This document shows, one piece after another, positions 1 to 7,416 of a stretch of DNA of 64,000 bases (position 1 is its first letter; each line of letters starts with the position of its first letter). Origin of the DNA: Candidatus Thioglobus sp. (lineage in GTDB: Bacteria; Pseudomonadota; Gammaproteobacteria; PS1; Pseudothioglobaceae). The notes beneath the pieces were generated by a model. That model did not search any database and was not told the origin of the DNA. It saw only the letters and a program-made list of their open reading frames with translations. The DNA lies in NCBI GenBank assembly GCA_012959965.1, contig DUCF01000036.1, positions 47,050-111,049 on the forward strand. The letters are read 5' to 3'. Made by a program: the position numbers and the translations under genes.

Positions 1-254
1 GCCTCTTTTCTAAGCGGGATTAGGGCTCGGTATTCGGGCGAAGAGTGCCAGCCATTTACCGACTCTTTATCAGGAAATTTTATTACCACTGTGTCATTGT
101 GCTTGTGACTTCCTGAAAGCACTGAGATCATCCTCCCTCTAAACACCAACACGCCATTCCACGGCTCTATAGTTGCAGGAACACTCCGACGATATTCAGA
201 CCATTTTTCTGCATTTTTTACAGTTATGTGCCCAATTACGTATGCCTCTGCCAT
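1..254 (-). CDS. DUF1330 family protein, partial (runs off the left edge)
   Basis: Reading leftward from an ATG at 254 gives 84 codons without a stop. It opens MAEAYVIGHITVKNAEKWSEY and, near the edge, has GWHSSPEYRALIPLRKE. Both match the DUF1330 pattern: an AYVI-x-H first strand, then W-x-S-PEY-x-A-L-x-LR. These are small dimeric ferredoxin-fold proteins of about 95 residues and unknown substrate, so only about ten residues should be missing. The start codon touches the left border of repeat copy A, so this gene may belong to a further accessory unit to the left. Family call is good; function unknown. Confidence 0.75.
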   Translation of the reverse strand, partial: MAEAYVIGHITVKNAEKWSEYRRSVPATIEPWNGVLVFRGRMISVLSGSHKHNDTVVIKFPDKESVNGWHSSPEYRALIPLRKE

Positions 255-358
255 AAAATAAGTTTACCTAATTTATAATTGCTTTTGTATTTGTCATACC
301 AGCTTATTCTATGAATTGCTAAATATTTCACTCTAAGAGAAACACGCACAAATAAACG
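253..358 (+). repeat. Repeat copy A: decayed promoter and 5' end of the gene at 7372
   Basis: From 261 to 355 this stretch aligns without gaps to 7322-7416, the promoter and first codons of the DUF45 gene. The first 21 bases (261-281) match 20 of 21. TATAAT lies at 274-279 and ATG at 311, a distance of 37 bp as in copies B and C. The former reading frame still shows MN, I, HSKR and T in register with the intact protein, but has a stop at codon 4. No more than about 15 codons remain. The old promoter points at the Rieske gene starting at 393 and may now drive it. Confidence 0.85.
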
Positions 359-392
359 AGTAACATCCATTTTTTTAGGGGGTACCGCAATT

Positions 393-1493
393 ATGGAAGA
401 GCATGGCACTGTTAAAGGGGGTATTTACGAAACTCTTCCCACTACACACTATTTCGACTCTGCCATTTTTGAACGTGAAAAAACGCGTATCTTTCACCGT
501 TGCTGGCAGCTCGCAGGCCACGTTAGTGATATACCAAATCAAGGTGATTTTTTTGTTGCCGACATTTCTGGCAAATCGATTGTAGTACTGCGTGGAAAGG
601 ATGACATTGTTCGCGGTTTTTATAATGTCTGTATTCACCGTGGCCATGAATTGCTTACGGGAAAAGGCTGTGTAAATCACATTATCTGCCCCTATCATGC
701 TTGGATGTATGACACCACCGGCCAGCTGCAAAATGTACCCAATGGCGATGCCTTCCCAGGGTTAGATGTTACAGGCCACAGCCTAAACCAAGTGAATCTG
801 AATACCTTCATGGGTCTGATTTTGATTAACCTCGATAAAAATACAATTCCTTTTGAAGAGTTTGCAGGTGATGCGGCTAATGAAATTCGGGAGCGCGTAC
901 CCAACCTAGAGTCCTATGTGCATGTGGAACGCACTGAGCGTAATTCGCCAGCGAACTGGAAAATCGAAGCGGAAAATTTCAACGATTGTTATCACTGCCC
1001 AGTGATACATAGAACACTCACCTCTGGCGTGGTTGATCCCACAAAATACCGCACACGCAAGCGTCCATATGGCATTCTCCATGAAAGTCCAGTGCGCCCT
1101 GACGAGCAGAAGTCATTTGACTATATGGCTGATGCTAACCGTAAAACCGATAAGTTTATTACTTGGTGGTTCTGGCCGTTCTTTGTTGTGCAAGTTTATC
1201 CGGGTGGTTATGTAAATACTTGCAGGTGGAAGCCCATTTCGCTGAACGAAACCAAGGTTGAAGTGGATTGGTGGATGCCATCCAAGACCCTTAGCCCGGT
1301 GGAGGCTGAACTTATCAAACAGCAACGCGAAACTACCTTTCATGAAGATGGGGAGGTGGTGAAATCTGTCCAAAGAGGGCTAGAATCTGGTGGACTCAAA
1401 AAAGGAATGGTGATGGTCGATGAAGCCTGCAGCTCCCTCTCAGAGCATCCTATAGTTGCCTTTCACGAGCATTACTTTGCAGCCATGGAGTAG
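393..1493 (+). CDS. Rieske-type oxygenase, catalytic alpha subunit (first of three)
   Basis: A 366-residue Rieske non-haem iron oxygenase. The Rieske [2Fe-2S] ligands are C80-x-H82 and C99-x2-H102. The mononuclear iron motif follows NF, with D198 as the bridging residue and H201 and H206 as ligands; an acidic ligand is expected near the C-terminal HEDGEVV. Such enzymes take electrons from a reductase and hydroxylate or N-demethylate small substrates. The closest recognisable relatives are the glycine betaine/carnitine group, but Asp rather than Glu bridges the centres, so the substrate is open. A strong ribosome site (AGGGGGT, 377-383) supports the start. No reductase is encoded nearby. It converges with the acyl-CoA ligase and lies just downstream of repeat A. 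Confidence 0.88.
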   Translation: MEEHGTVKGGIYETLPTTHYFDSAIFEREKTRIFHRCWQLAGHVSDIPNQGDFFVADISGKSIVVLRGKDDIVRGFYNVCIHRGHELLTGKGCVNHIICPYHAWMYDTTGQLQNVPNGDAFPGLDVTGHSLNQVNLNTFMGLILINLDKNTIPFEEFAGDAANEIRERVPNLESYVHVERTERNSPANWKIEAENFNDCYHCPVIHRTLTSGVVDPTKYRTRKRPYGILHESPVRPDEQKSFDYMADANRKTDKFITWWFWPFFVVQVYPGGYVNTCRWKPISLNETKVEVDWWMPSKTLSPVEAELIKQQRETTFHEDGEVVKSVQRGLESGGLKKGMVMVDEACSSLSEHPIVAFHEHYFAAME

Positions 1494-1540
1494 CACTAAT
1501 TGCGCGTAATCACAGTAGTTAGGGCTTGAAAAGCCGCCTT

Positions 1541-3073
1541 TTATTTTAAAGCTGCTAGTTTGCCTTTTTCTGGCTTTCCGCTAGATGTTCGTGGCATTTC
1601 CTCAAGAAAAACTATATGCTTAGGCACCATGAAGCGCGCCATACACCCTTTACAATGCTGAATTAAATCCTCTTCAGTGACTTCAGTGCCATGTTTTCTA
1701 ACCACGAATAACTTAATATCTTCTTCGCCCATTTCACCGGGAATCCCGATAGCGGCGCAATCTTGTATGTCGTGGTGTGTCAACGCGCCCTCTTCGACCT
1801 CAAAAGCTGAAACCATCTCTCCTTTCACTCGGATGCGCTCACTGATTCGATGCATGAAATAAAAGTAACCTTGTTCATCCATGCGCCCAATATCACCGGT
1901 GTGAAACCAAAGATTACGCCAACTTTCTAGAGTACGTTCTGGCATATCAAAATAACCACTGGACATAACACCGGGTTCCAAAGGACGCACAACCATTTCA
2001 CCCGCTTGTCCCGGGGGCAACGGGTCATCATTTTCATCATGGATTTCAACTTCAAAATGCGGCAATACAATCCCGCCAGGTTCATCCCACTGAGGGGTTA
2101 CAACCCAGCCAGCATCTGTCGATCCATATCCACCACCGGGAATCAAGTGTAGATTAAAACGAGCATCGAAGTCTTTTTTTGGAACGGGCGCAGGTGTGCC
2201 CCAACATCGAGTAACTTTGTGATCTTTTTCCTCCGGACAAGGTGGGTGCGCCCATAACAGTTGTTGTACCGACCCAAGCATCATAAACCAAGTAACGCCG
2301 TATTTTTTGACTTCAGGCCAAAAATTGGAAACACTAAAACGTTGTCGCATAACAACACGTCCGCCCGTCATCATAGTTGGCAACACATCATAATAAGCAG
2401 GGCCGATATGGGAGAGAGGATAAATACAATACACGCAATCCTCTGCAGTCACCCTATACGGTTCAATCATATTTTCGGCGGTTCTCACAGCGTAACGATG
2501 AGACAATAGGCAGCCTTTAGATACGCCGGTGGTGCCAGATGTAAATAGAATTGTTGCAATATCCGTATCTTTGGCGGGTGAGGCGATATGATCTTCACAG
2601 CTTGACAGAATCTCTTCAAAGCGAACAACCTCAAGCTCGGGGAACAGGCTACGCGCCTCATCCACCCCATCAAGCATAATCAATGTCTGTACGCTCGGAA
2701 TCAAATCACGAATCTGATCTAAGGCGCCAAGTTGTTGGCTAGACGTAAATAATAACTTCGTTCCTGTTTGGTCGATCATTCGCGCCAGTGGCATATCCCG
2801 CATGGCAGGATTGATGGAAACCTCTATCGCATTCACTTTTTTCAAAGCGTAAGAAATAGCAAGATACTCTGCACTGTTTTCCAGAAAAATATCAACGTAG
2901 GACAGCGCATCACTGTAATTTTCCAGCAACCCATGAGCCACACGATTCGTTAAGACCTCGAACTCACGATAAGTCAGTGTTTCGCCCGTCTCGGCGATAA
3001 TTAGGAAGGGTCGATCACCAAATTTTTCTGCACATTCGTGCAGGAGATCTCCCAATGTGATTCGCAACGCCAT
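1541..3073 (-). CDS. AMP-forming acyl-CoA synthetase (CaiC-like)
   Basis: A 510-residue member of the ANL superfamily, which activates a carboxylic acid with ATP and joins it to CoA. Visible motifs, in order: the phosphate loop TSGTTGVSKG, the YGSTD element (usual YGxTE), WFHTGDIG, and the C-terminal SSGKPEKGK with the catalytic lysine. Length and pattern resemble crotonobetaine/carnitine-CoA ligases. The neighbours (Rieske oxygenases and a DMSP-lyase cupin) suggest a betaine, carnitine, DMSP or acrylate-like acid, but this is inference. It is not the larger ADP-forming DddX type of ATP-dependent DMSP lyase. An AAGGGGGA ribosome site lies before the ATG. The 167 bp separating it from the cupin gene suggests its own promoter. 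Confidence 0.85.
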   Translation of the reverse strand: MALRITLGDLLHECAEKFGDRPFLIIAETGETLTYREFEVLTNRVAHGLLENYSDALSYVDIFLENSAEYLAISYALKKVNAIEVSINPAMRDMPLARMIDQTGTKLLFTSSQQLGALDQIRDLIPSVQTLIMLDGVDEARSLFPELEVVRFEEILSSCEDHIASPAKDTDIATILFTSGTTGVSKGCLLSHRYAVRTAENMIEPYRVTAEDCVYCIYPLSHIGPAYYDVLPTMMTGGRVVMRQRFSVSNFWPEVKKYGVTWFMMLGSVQQLLWAHPPCPEEKDHKVTRCWGTPAPVPKKDFDARFNLHLIPGGGYGSTDAGWVVTPQWDEPGGIVLPHFEVEIHDENDDPLPPGQAGEMVVRPLEPGVMSSGYFDMPERTLESWRNLWFHTGDIGRMDEQGYFYFMHRISERIRVKGEMVSAFEVEEGALTHHDIQDCAAIGIPGEMGEEDIKLFVVRKHGTEVTEEDLIQHCKGCMARFMVPKHIVFLEEMPRTSSGKPEKGKLAALK

Positions 3074-3240
3074 GATATCCCCCTTGATAATTCAGCTGCT
3101 ATGAATTTTTAGCCGAATTCTACAGAAGTTTTTCAGAATATTTTCACTTTTTTAAACGTAAGCTACAATAGCATTGCACTTAACTTTTGAATTCGAAGCG
3201 AACTCTCTATTCTTCTTATTAGATCTTATTACAACTCTCT

Positions 3241-3858
3241 TTACTCCAAGTCTAGCTCCGGATATAGACGGTAAGTATCGGGATCAGTATTGCCGGACCA
3301 TCGCCAAAGAGCCACCAGTGGGTGTTCGAGGGTTTTGAAAGCATGGAGCATTTCTGATGGATGGTGAATAACACCACCGACGCCATGACGGGTCGTCTTA
3401 TCCCCTTGGGTCCAGTAACCAACGCCTTCTATCATGACGTATGTCTCCACGGCTTCATGATTATGCAATGGGTAATAAGTATTTGGTCGCTGCACAAACA
3501 AACCTGCACGTAAGGTCGAATGCTCGACCAAGCAACCAGGCCCCATCAGAGAGTTTGAAGTAAATGCATCGGATACGTCGGTCGGCACTTGCTCATCCAA
3601 GAAGCCACCAGTAGCATCCCATTGTAGGAACTTCTGGCACCCTCTAGCCGCAGCTGCGCAAGGATGATTGGCATTTTTAAGCGCACTAACCACAAAATGA
3701 TCGTATTTATAAGGCGTTGCCGGAACGGCTATCACTTTACCAGCGGCACGGCGCAAAACATCCGCTGTTTCACCCCCTGCTTCGCAGCCGTCGCCCTCAA
3801 AAAGGCTAGCCATTTCTAACAGGAGTGCTTCAAAACATTTTTCAGGTGATGCTGTCAT
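3241..3858 (-). CDS. Cupin of the dimethylsulfoniopropionate (DMSP) lyase family
   Basis: A 205-residue protein with a C-terminal cupin. The metal-binding motif reads YYPLHNHEAVETY: H132, H134 and E138, with Y129 and Y140 flanking, and the fourth ligand H172 in PSEMLHAF. The G-x-G-YW-x-QGD segment and the PSxMxH segment match cupin DMSP lyases (DddQ/DddL group, usually about 190-230 residues), which split DMSP into dimethyl sulfide and acrylate. The Tyr residues match positions known to act as base and binding residue in DddQ. A GAGGT ribosome site lies 8 bases before the ATG. Exact subfamily and substrate cannot be fixed from the sequence alone; a lyase on another onium compound is possible. 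Confidence 0.82.
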   Translation of the reverse strand: MTASPEKCFEALLLEMASLFEGDGCEAGGETADVLRRAAGKVIAVPATPYKYDHFVVSALKNANHPCAAAARGCQKFLQWDATGGFLDEQVPTDVSDAFTSNSLMGPGCLVEHSTLRAGLFVQRPNTYYPLHNHEAVETYVMIEGVGYWTQGDKTTRHGVGGVIHHPSEMLHAFKTLEHPLVALWRWSGNTDPDTYRLYPELDLE

Positions 3859-3986
3859 ACAATATACCTCGATACTTCCAGTGCAGCCAAGAAAAGCAAA
3901 TACCTCTCATCGTCAATATTTGCTTGTCAATGAAAGATTACACTGGGAATTAAAATAAATTACTCACTCTCTGACTCCATCATGTT

Positions 3987-5222
3987 TCATCTGGAGTACT
4001 TCATATACCAATTACAAAACTGAGTGCAATGGCGCTCATCATCAGAAAAAGGGCCGGGACGATAGTGTGCAGAATAAGCCCCTTGTGTCATGGATCGACA
4101 AAGCGCAACATCTTCAGAATTGGTCACTTTCCATACACTGGTTAAATGCTCTTTCTCATAATCCACCCCCTCCACAGCATCTTTATGCACTATCCAACTA
4201 GTATAGAGAATGCATTTATGCTCATCTATAGGGAGTACCCAGTTTGTTGCAATATGATCACTGGTGAAATGCACCCAAGCATTTGGATTAAGCCAAAATG
4301 AGAGCGTTCCTTCGTCATATTCTTTATGCGGACCAATCAGCATTGCACTGCAAGGCTTACCGTCAAAGCTGGTCGACTTAAAGCCTTCCTTCATCGGGTA
4401 TCTAGCTATGCGACAACAATCATGCTCGTCAAAAGCCTTCTCCTTCCACAACAGCCCTTTGTCATCCCATCTTTCACTTGCTTTGCTAAACGCTGCCATA
4501 TAGGAAGGCTCTCGGCCACCGTTAAAGCTGCTGTCGCTGAACAATTTAAGCAAGCCCTTGTGATTCATTTGACAATGGCAACACTCACGATTATTAATCA
4601 TAACCGTTAACCAGTTGGCATCCAAAACTTCGCGTTCGTGATACGCCAGTTTATAGCCCTCTTTATCTAGATGAAAAGGACCAACGTAAGGGTCTAGCAA
4701 CTCTCTCATGCCTTGAATATCTTCATCAGGCGCACCTTCTCCTAAAGACATAAACAACATGCCCGCAACTTCTTCAAGTTTAATATTATCAAGGCTGGAT
4801 GCTTTACCTGCATCGGAGCATACAAACTCATCGGACATTCTTGGTGCATGATAAAGACTGCCGTCGTCAAGGTTGTAAGTCCACTGGTGATTTGGACACA
4901 TTATTTTGGCGGGGCATTTGCCCACATTTTCAGTTACCAAATGTGCGCTTTGATGAGCGCAACGATTAACCATGCAACGGATTACGCCATCCGTCCCGTG
5001 TATCAAAAAATAAGAGTTTTCAAATAAACGGAAAGATAAATAACTTCCCGTATCTGGAACATCTCCTCGTGTGCCAACAAAACACCATTTATTGTGAAAT
5101 AAGCGCTTCATTCTGGCTTTATCAAACAACACCTCGCGCGGAAAGGAGTAACCCTCCTGATATGAATCTTGGTGCAAAGCCCCTTGTACACTGCAGTGCT
5201 CGCCTACAACTTGATCTGACAT
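3987..5222 (-). CDS. Rieske-type oxygenase alpha subunit, glycine-betaine-monooxygenase-like (second of three)
   Basis: The frame is open from an ATG at 5240 (417 residues). The ATG at 5222 is preferred because AAAAAAGG sits 5 bases before it (411 residues). Numbered from 5240, the Rieske ligands are C94-x-H96 and C115-x2-H118. The iron site reads NNRECCHCQMNH, with E219 bridging and H222 and H227 as ligands. A glutamate at this position is characteristic of carnitine and betaine N-demethylating oxygenases (CntA/GbcA type), so a quaternary-ammonium substrate is likely. No ferredoxin-reductase partner is present. It is the last gene of the unit between repeats A and B, 128 bp upstream of the cupin and on the same strand. 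Confidence 0.87.
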   Translation of the reverse strand: MSDQVVGEHCSVQGALHQDSYQEGYSFPREVLFDKARMKRLFHNKWCFVGTRGDVPDTGSYLSFRLFENSYFLIHGTDGVIRCMVNRCAHQSAHLVTENVGKCPAKIMCPNHQWTYNLDDGSLYHAPRMSDEFVCSDAGKASSLDNIKLEEVAGMLFMSLGEGAPDEDIQGMRELLDPYVGPFHLDKEGYKLAYHEREVLDANWLTVMINNRECCHCQMNHKGLLKLFSDSSFNGGREPSYMAAFSKASERWDDKGLLWKEKAFDEHDCCRIARYPMKEGFKSTSFDGKPCSAMLIGPHKEYDEGTLSFWLNPNAWVHFTSDHIATNWVLPIDEHKCILYTSWIVHKDAVEGVDYEKEHLTSVWKVTNSEDVALCRSMTQGAYSAHYRPGPFSDDERHCTQFCNWYMKYSR

Positions 5223-5304
5223 AATAACCTTTTTTGACATTGTCTATCTATGAATGAATTCGCCGACATTGTAATTGAATATAAACCGTAGGTGTTATAT
5301 GATT

Positions 5305-5404
5305 AATACCCCTAAATCTATAATTCACTTCGTAGTTGTTATATAGCCTTATTCTATGAACTATCCAATCATTCACTCTAAGATAATTACGCTTAAATAA
5401 ACGG
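5305..5404 (+). repeat. Repeat copy B: decayed promoter and 5' end of the gene at 7372
   Basis: TATAAT at 5319-5324 and ATG at 5356 are again 37 bp apart. From the ATG the frame reads MNYPIIHSKIITLK then TAA (5398-5400). The intact protein begins MNYQIVRSKRKTLSLQ, so the relation is plain at protein level. From TATAAT through codon 15 the alignment to copy A is ungapped over 82 bases (60 identical by eye). Copies A and B also share ACGCxxAAATAAACG, absent from the intact copy, so A and B are closer to each other than to C. The copy lies between two leftward Rieske genes and its promoter points antisense into the next one. Confidence 0.85.
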
Positions 5405-5449
5405 TTTGTGCCTCCTTTTGGCAAGAAAATCTTTAAATTATTGATTTAT

Positions 5450-6577
5450 TTAGATGTCTTTCAATGAGTCAATAATCAATGATTGAAAATGATGAACCCC
5501 GTGTTCGCTAAGATGTGTTCTGTCCTTGTCAACGACAAACCTTCCTTGATTATATGCCAAAGAATTAAGGCCTTTTTGCACACTTTCACATAGGCCAATA
5601 TCTTCCGGCTGTAGCACCTCATCTAAATACTTAATAGCCTCAGCAGAGGATTGATTTGGCTCTTCGCCCAAACCATGCCAATCTAATGTTTCTATGCAGT
5701 TATCAATACCGTCAGGATGCATTTGGAGCATACTAATATTGGACTCGCCTGGCATCACCCAAATTGTTAGATTAGGCCAAACAAACCATGCAGCATAGCC
5801 AAAAGTTTGCCCACCCTCAAAGTGATAAGCGGCACTGCTCTGATTGCTCGGTTTGTGTGAAATATGACTGGAGTAAAGCTTATAAGTTTTCGTTTCATAA
5901 CTTGGCATATCAACTAAATCAACAAAATCGTGGTGTGCTGGGTGACAATGATAGCACTCTAGAAAGTTATCTATTAACACCTTCCAATTGGCTTTGACAC
6001 TGTAATTGGTCTGGAACTGACATTGCACTTTATCCACATCGGGTGTGTACGATAGAATTTCCTCAGATAGGCCGTCATACAATTCTGTCATAGGCTTTGC
6101 GTCTAAATCAAGATTTACAAACAAAAAGCCTAAAAAGCTCTCCACCAAGACAGGTTTCAGATTGAAATAGGATGAATCAAAATCCTCCATGTCTTGAGTG
6201 TTTCTTGCACCTAAGAATTCTCCCTTATTACTATAACACCAAGCGTGGTACGGACAAACAATTGCTGGCGTATTGCCACTACCAGTCAACAACTGGTGTC
6301 CTCGATGAGCGCATACGTTATAAAAACCTCGAATCTCTGAATCGGATTCTTTAATAAGTACAATTTCTTGGCCATGAATAGAGCAGCAATAATAATCACC
6401 AGATTTGGATAAGTGTGATTGATGCGCAACATAAATCCAGTTACTCCAAAAAATATCCTTCTTTTCTTTGTCGGCAATTAGTGGGTCAATGTAGTATCGT
6501 GCAGCCATTGTGTAAGATTGAATCGGGTCGTTAGAAAATGGCATTTCCATAGGTTTTAACTCAATTGTGCTAGACAT
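5450..6577 (-). CDS. Rieske-type oxygenase alpha subunit (third of three)
   Basis: A 375-residue Rieske oxygenase. Cluster ligands are C89-x-H91 and C108-x2-H111. The iron site DNFLECYHCHPAH has E207 bridging and H210 and H215 as ligands, and the C-terminal EDIGLCESVQKGL supplies the acidic ligand. The Glu bridge again suggests a quaternary-ammonium N-demethylase. The Rieske region resembles the first oxygenase (GFYNVC-x-HRGH-x-LLTG in both) more than the second, so these two may be diverged paralogues. AGGAG lies 5 bases before the ATG. It diverges from the TetR gene across a shared promoter region and is probably controlled by it. No reductase is nearby. Confidence 0.87.
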   Translation of the reverse strand: MSSTIELKPMEMPFSNDPIQSYTMAARYYIDPLIADKEKKDIFWSNWIYVAHQSHLSKSGDYYCCSIHGQEIVLIKESDSEIRGFYNVCAHRGHQLLTGSGNTPAIVCPYHAWCYSNKGEFLGARNTQDMEDFDSSYFNLKPVLVESFLGFLFVNLDLDAKPMTELYDGLSEEILSYTPDVDKVQCQFQTNYSVKANWKVLIDNFLECYHCHPAHHDFVDLVDMPSYETKTYKLYSSHISHKPSNQSSAAYHFEGGQTFGYAAWFVWPNLTIWVMPGESNISMLQMHPDGIDNCIETLDWHGLGEEPNQSSAEAIKYLDEVLQPEDIGLCESVQKGLNSLAYNQGRFVVDKDRTHLSEHGVHHFQSLIIDSLKDI

Positions 6578-6602
6578 ATTTACTCCTATTAGTTAATTTT
6601 CA

Positions 6603-6639
6603 TAGTTGAAAGTTTACTGTTGAAGTATAATGTTGTCAA
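6603..6639. promoter_or_regulatory. Overlapping divergent promoters with GTTGAA repeats (TetR / third Rieske gene)
   Basis: Leftward: a perfect TTGACA (complement of 6634-6639), a 17-bp spacer, then TAAACT (complement of 6611-6616), facing the Rieske gene. Rightward: TATAAT at 6626-6631 with a weak -35 at 6603-6608, facing the TetR gene. GTTGAA occurs three times, at 6605, 6619 and 6641, within both promoters. This is what a shared operator for self- and neighbour-regulation would look like. Operator assignment is inference. Confidence 0.6.
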
Positions 6640-6662
6640 GGTTGAAAATCAATTATTAATTT

Positions 6663-7250
6663 ATGGCAAGACCATCAGTAAAAAAAGAGCGTCACAAAGT
6701 TATCATGCTTGCATTTGCACAATGCATCGCTGAAAAGGGTTTGGATGCTACAAGTTTGGACGATATAGCTCGAAAAGTTCAAATGCATAGAAGTCTTGTG
6801 CGTCACTTCTCTGGTAACCGTGCCGATCTAATATGCCAAGTTACTGACTTTATCTCTAGCGAATTCGAGAGCATGTGGGTGGCACAAAAAGACCAAAACA
6901 AAGACGATAAAAGCGATGAGTGGCTACTGAAAACTCTCTTCAAAAACACTCCGGATAAAGAATACCAAGAACTTCTACCTGCTTTCTACTCACTTCTAGC
7001 TGTCGCTCATCGATATCCAGTGGTTAGTGAAAGATTAAAGCAGTGTTTTAATTTTTACGTTGATGGAATAACCAATGAGCTTGTATTACGGCACCCACTT
7101 TCAACTGAAGAAGAGTGTAGAGAAATATCCACAGGTGTGGTCGGAATATATTTTAACTGGGACAGCTTAAGAGGCTTGAATCTGGGTCAAGGAGTATCAA
7201 GTATCAACAGGAGAATTGTCAGAAAATTAATATCGATTCTTGATACCTAG
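6663..7250 (+). CDS. TetR-family transcriptional regulator
   Basis: 195 residues. The N-terminal helix-turn-helix is recognisable at about residues 25-50 (LDATSLDDIARKVQMHRSLVRHF), including the usual S-x-x-DIA pattern. The rest is a helical, variable ligand domain. It diverges from the third Rieske oxygenase across 85 bp containing overlapping promoters, so it probably represses that gene until a substrate or product binds. It ends 65 bp before repeat copy C, which makes it the last gene of the second accessory unit. The ligand is unknown; an onium compound would fit the context. Confidence 0.85.
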   Translation: MARPSVKKERHKVIMLAFAQCIAEKGLDATSLDDIARKVQMHRSLVRHFSGNRADLICQVTDFISSEFESMWVAQKDQNKDDKSDEWLLKTLFKNTPDKEYQELLPAFYSLLAVAHRYPVVSERLKQCFNFYVDGITNELVLRHPLSTEEECREISTGVVGIYFNWDSLRGLNLGQGVSSINRRIVRKLISILDT

Positions 7251-7314
7251 AGAACCCATGTGACACACATTTACTTATCTAACAAGATTACATTTTCACC
7301 TGCCTTTCTATTTA

Positions 7315-7416
7315 ATAAAATAGTTTACTTAATTTATAATTGATTGCGTCCCTGTCACACAATCCTGATTTATGAATTATCAAATCGTTCGCTCTAAACG
7401 CAAAACATTGAGCTTA
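7315..7416 (+). repeat. Repeat copy C: intact parent copy (promoter and first codons of the DUF45 gene)
   Basis: This is the functional copy from which A and B derive. It contains AGTTTACTTAATTTATAATTG (7322-7342), TATAAT at 7335-7340 and the ATG at 7372. The protein start here is the expected family start, so the gene is the source and not an invader. The homology with A and B fades after about codon 15. Confidence 0.85.

Noticed and set aside
375-731. 118-codon leftward frame over the first Rieske gene
   Set aside because: Antisense to clear Rieske motifs and without a family match.
1541-3073. Ligase gene as DddX, the ATP-dependent DMSP lyase
   Set aside because: DddX is a larger ADP-forming enzyme; this protein has AMP-forming motifs throughout.
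5356-5400. 14-codon frame in repeat B as a real small gene
   Set aside because: It is explained as a decayed copy of the 7372 gene start and has no ribosome site.
253-7416. Repeats A-C as the ends of a transposon or MITE
   Set aside because: Copy C is the genuine start of a conserved gene family, copies are direct and not inverted, and no terminal inverted repeats or transposase are seen. An unusual element cannot be fully excluded.
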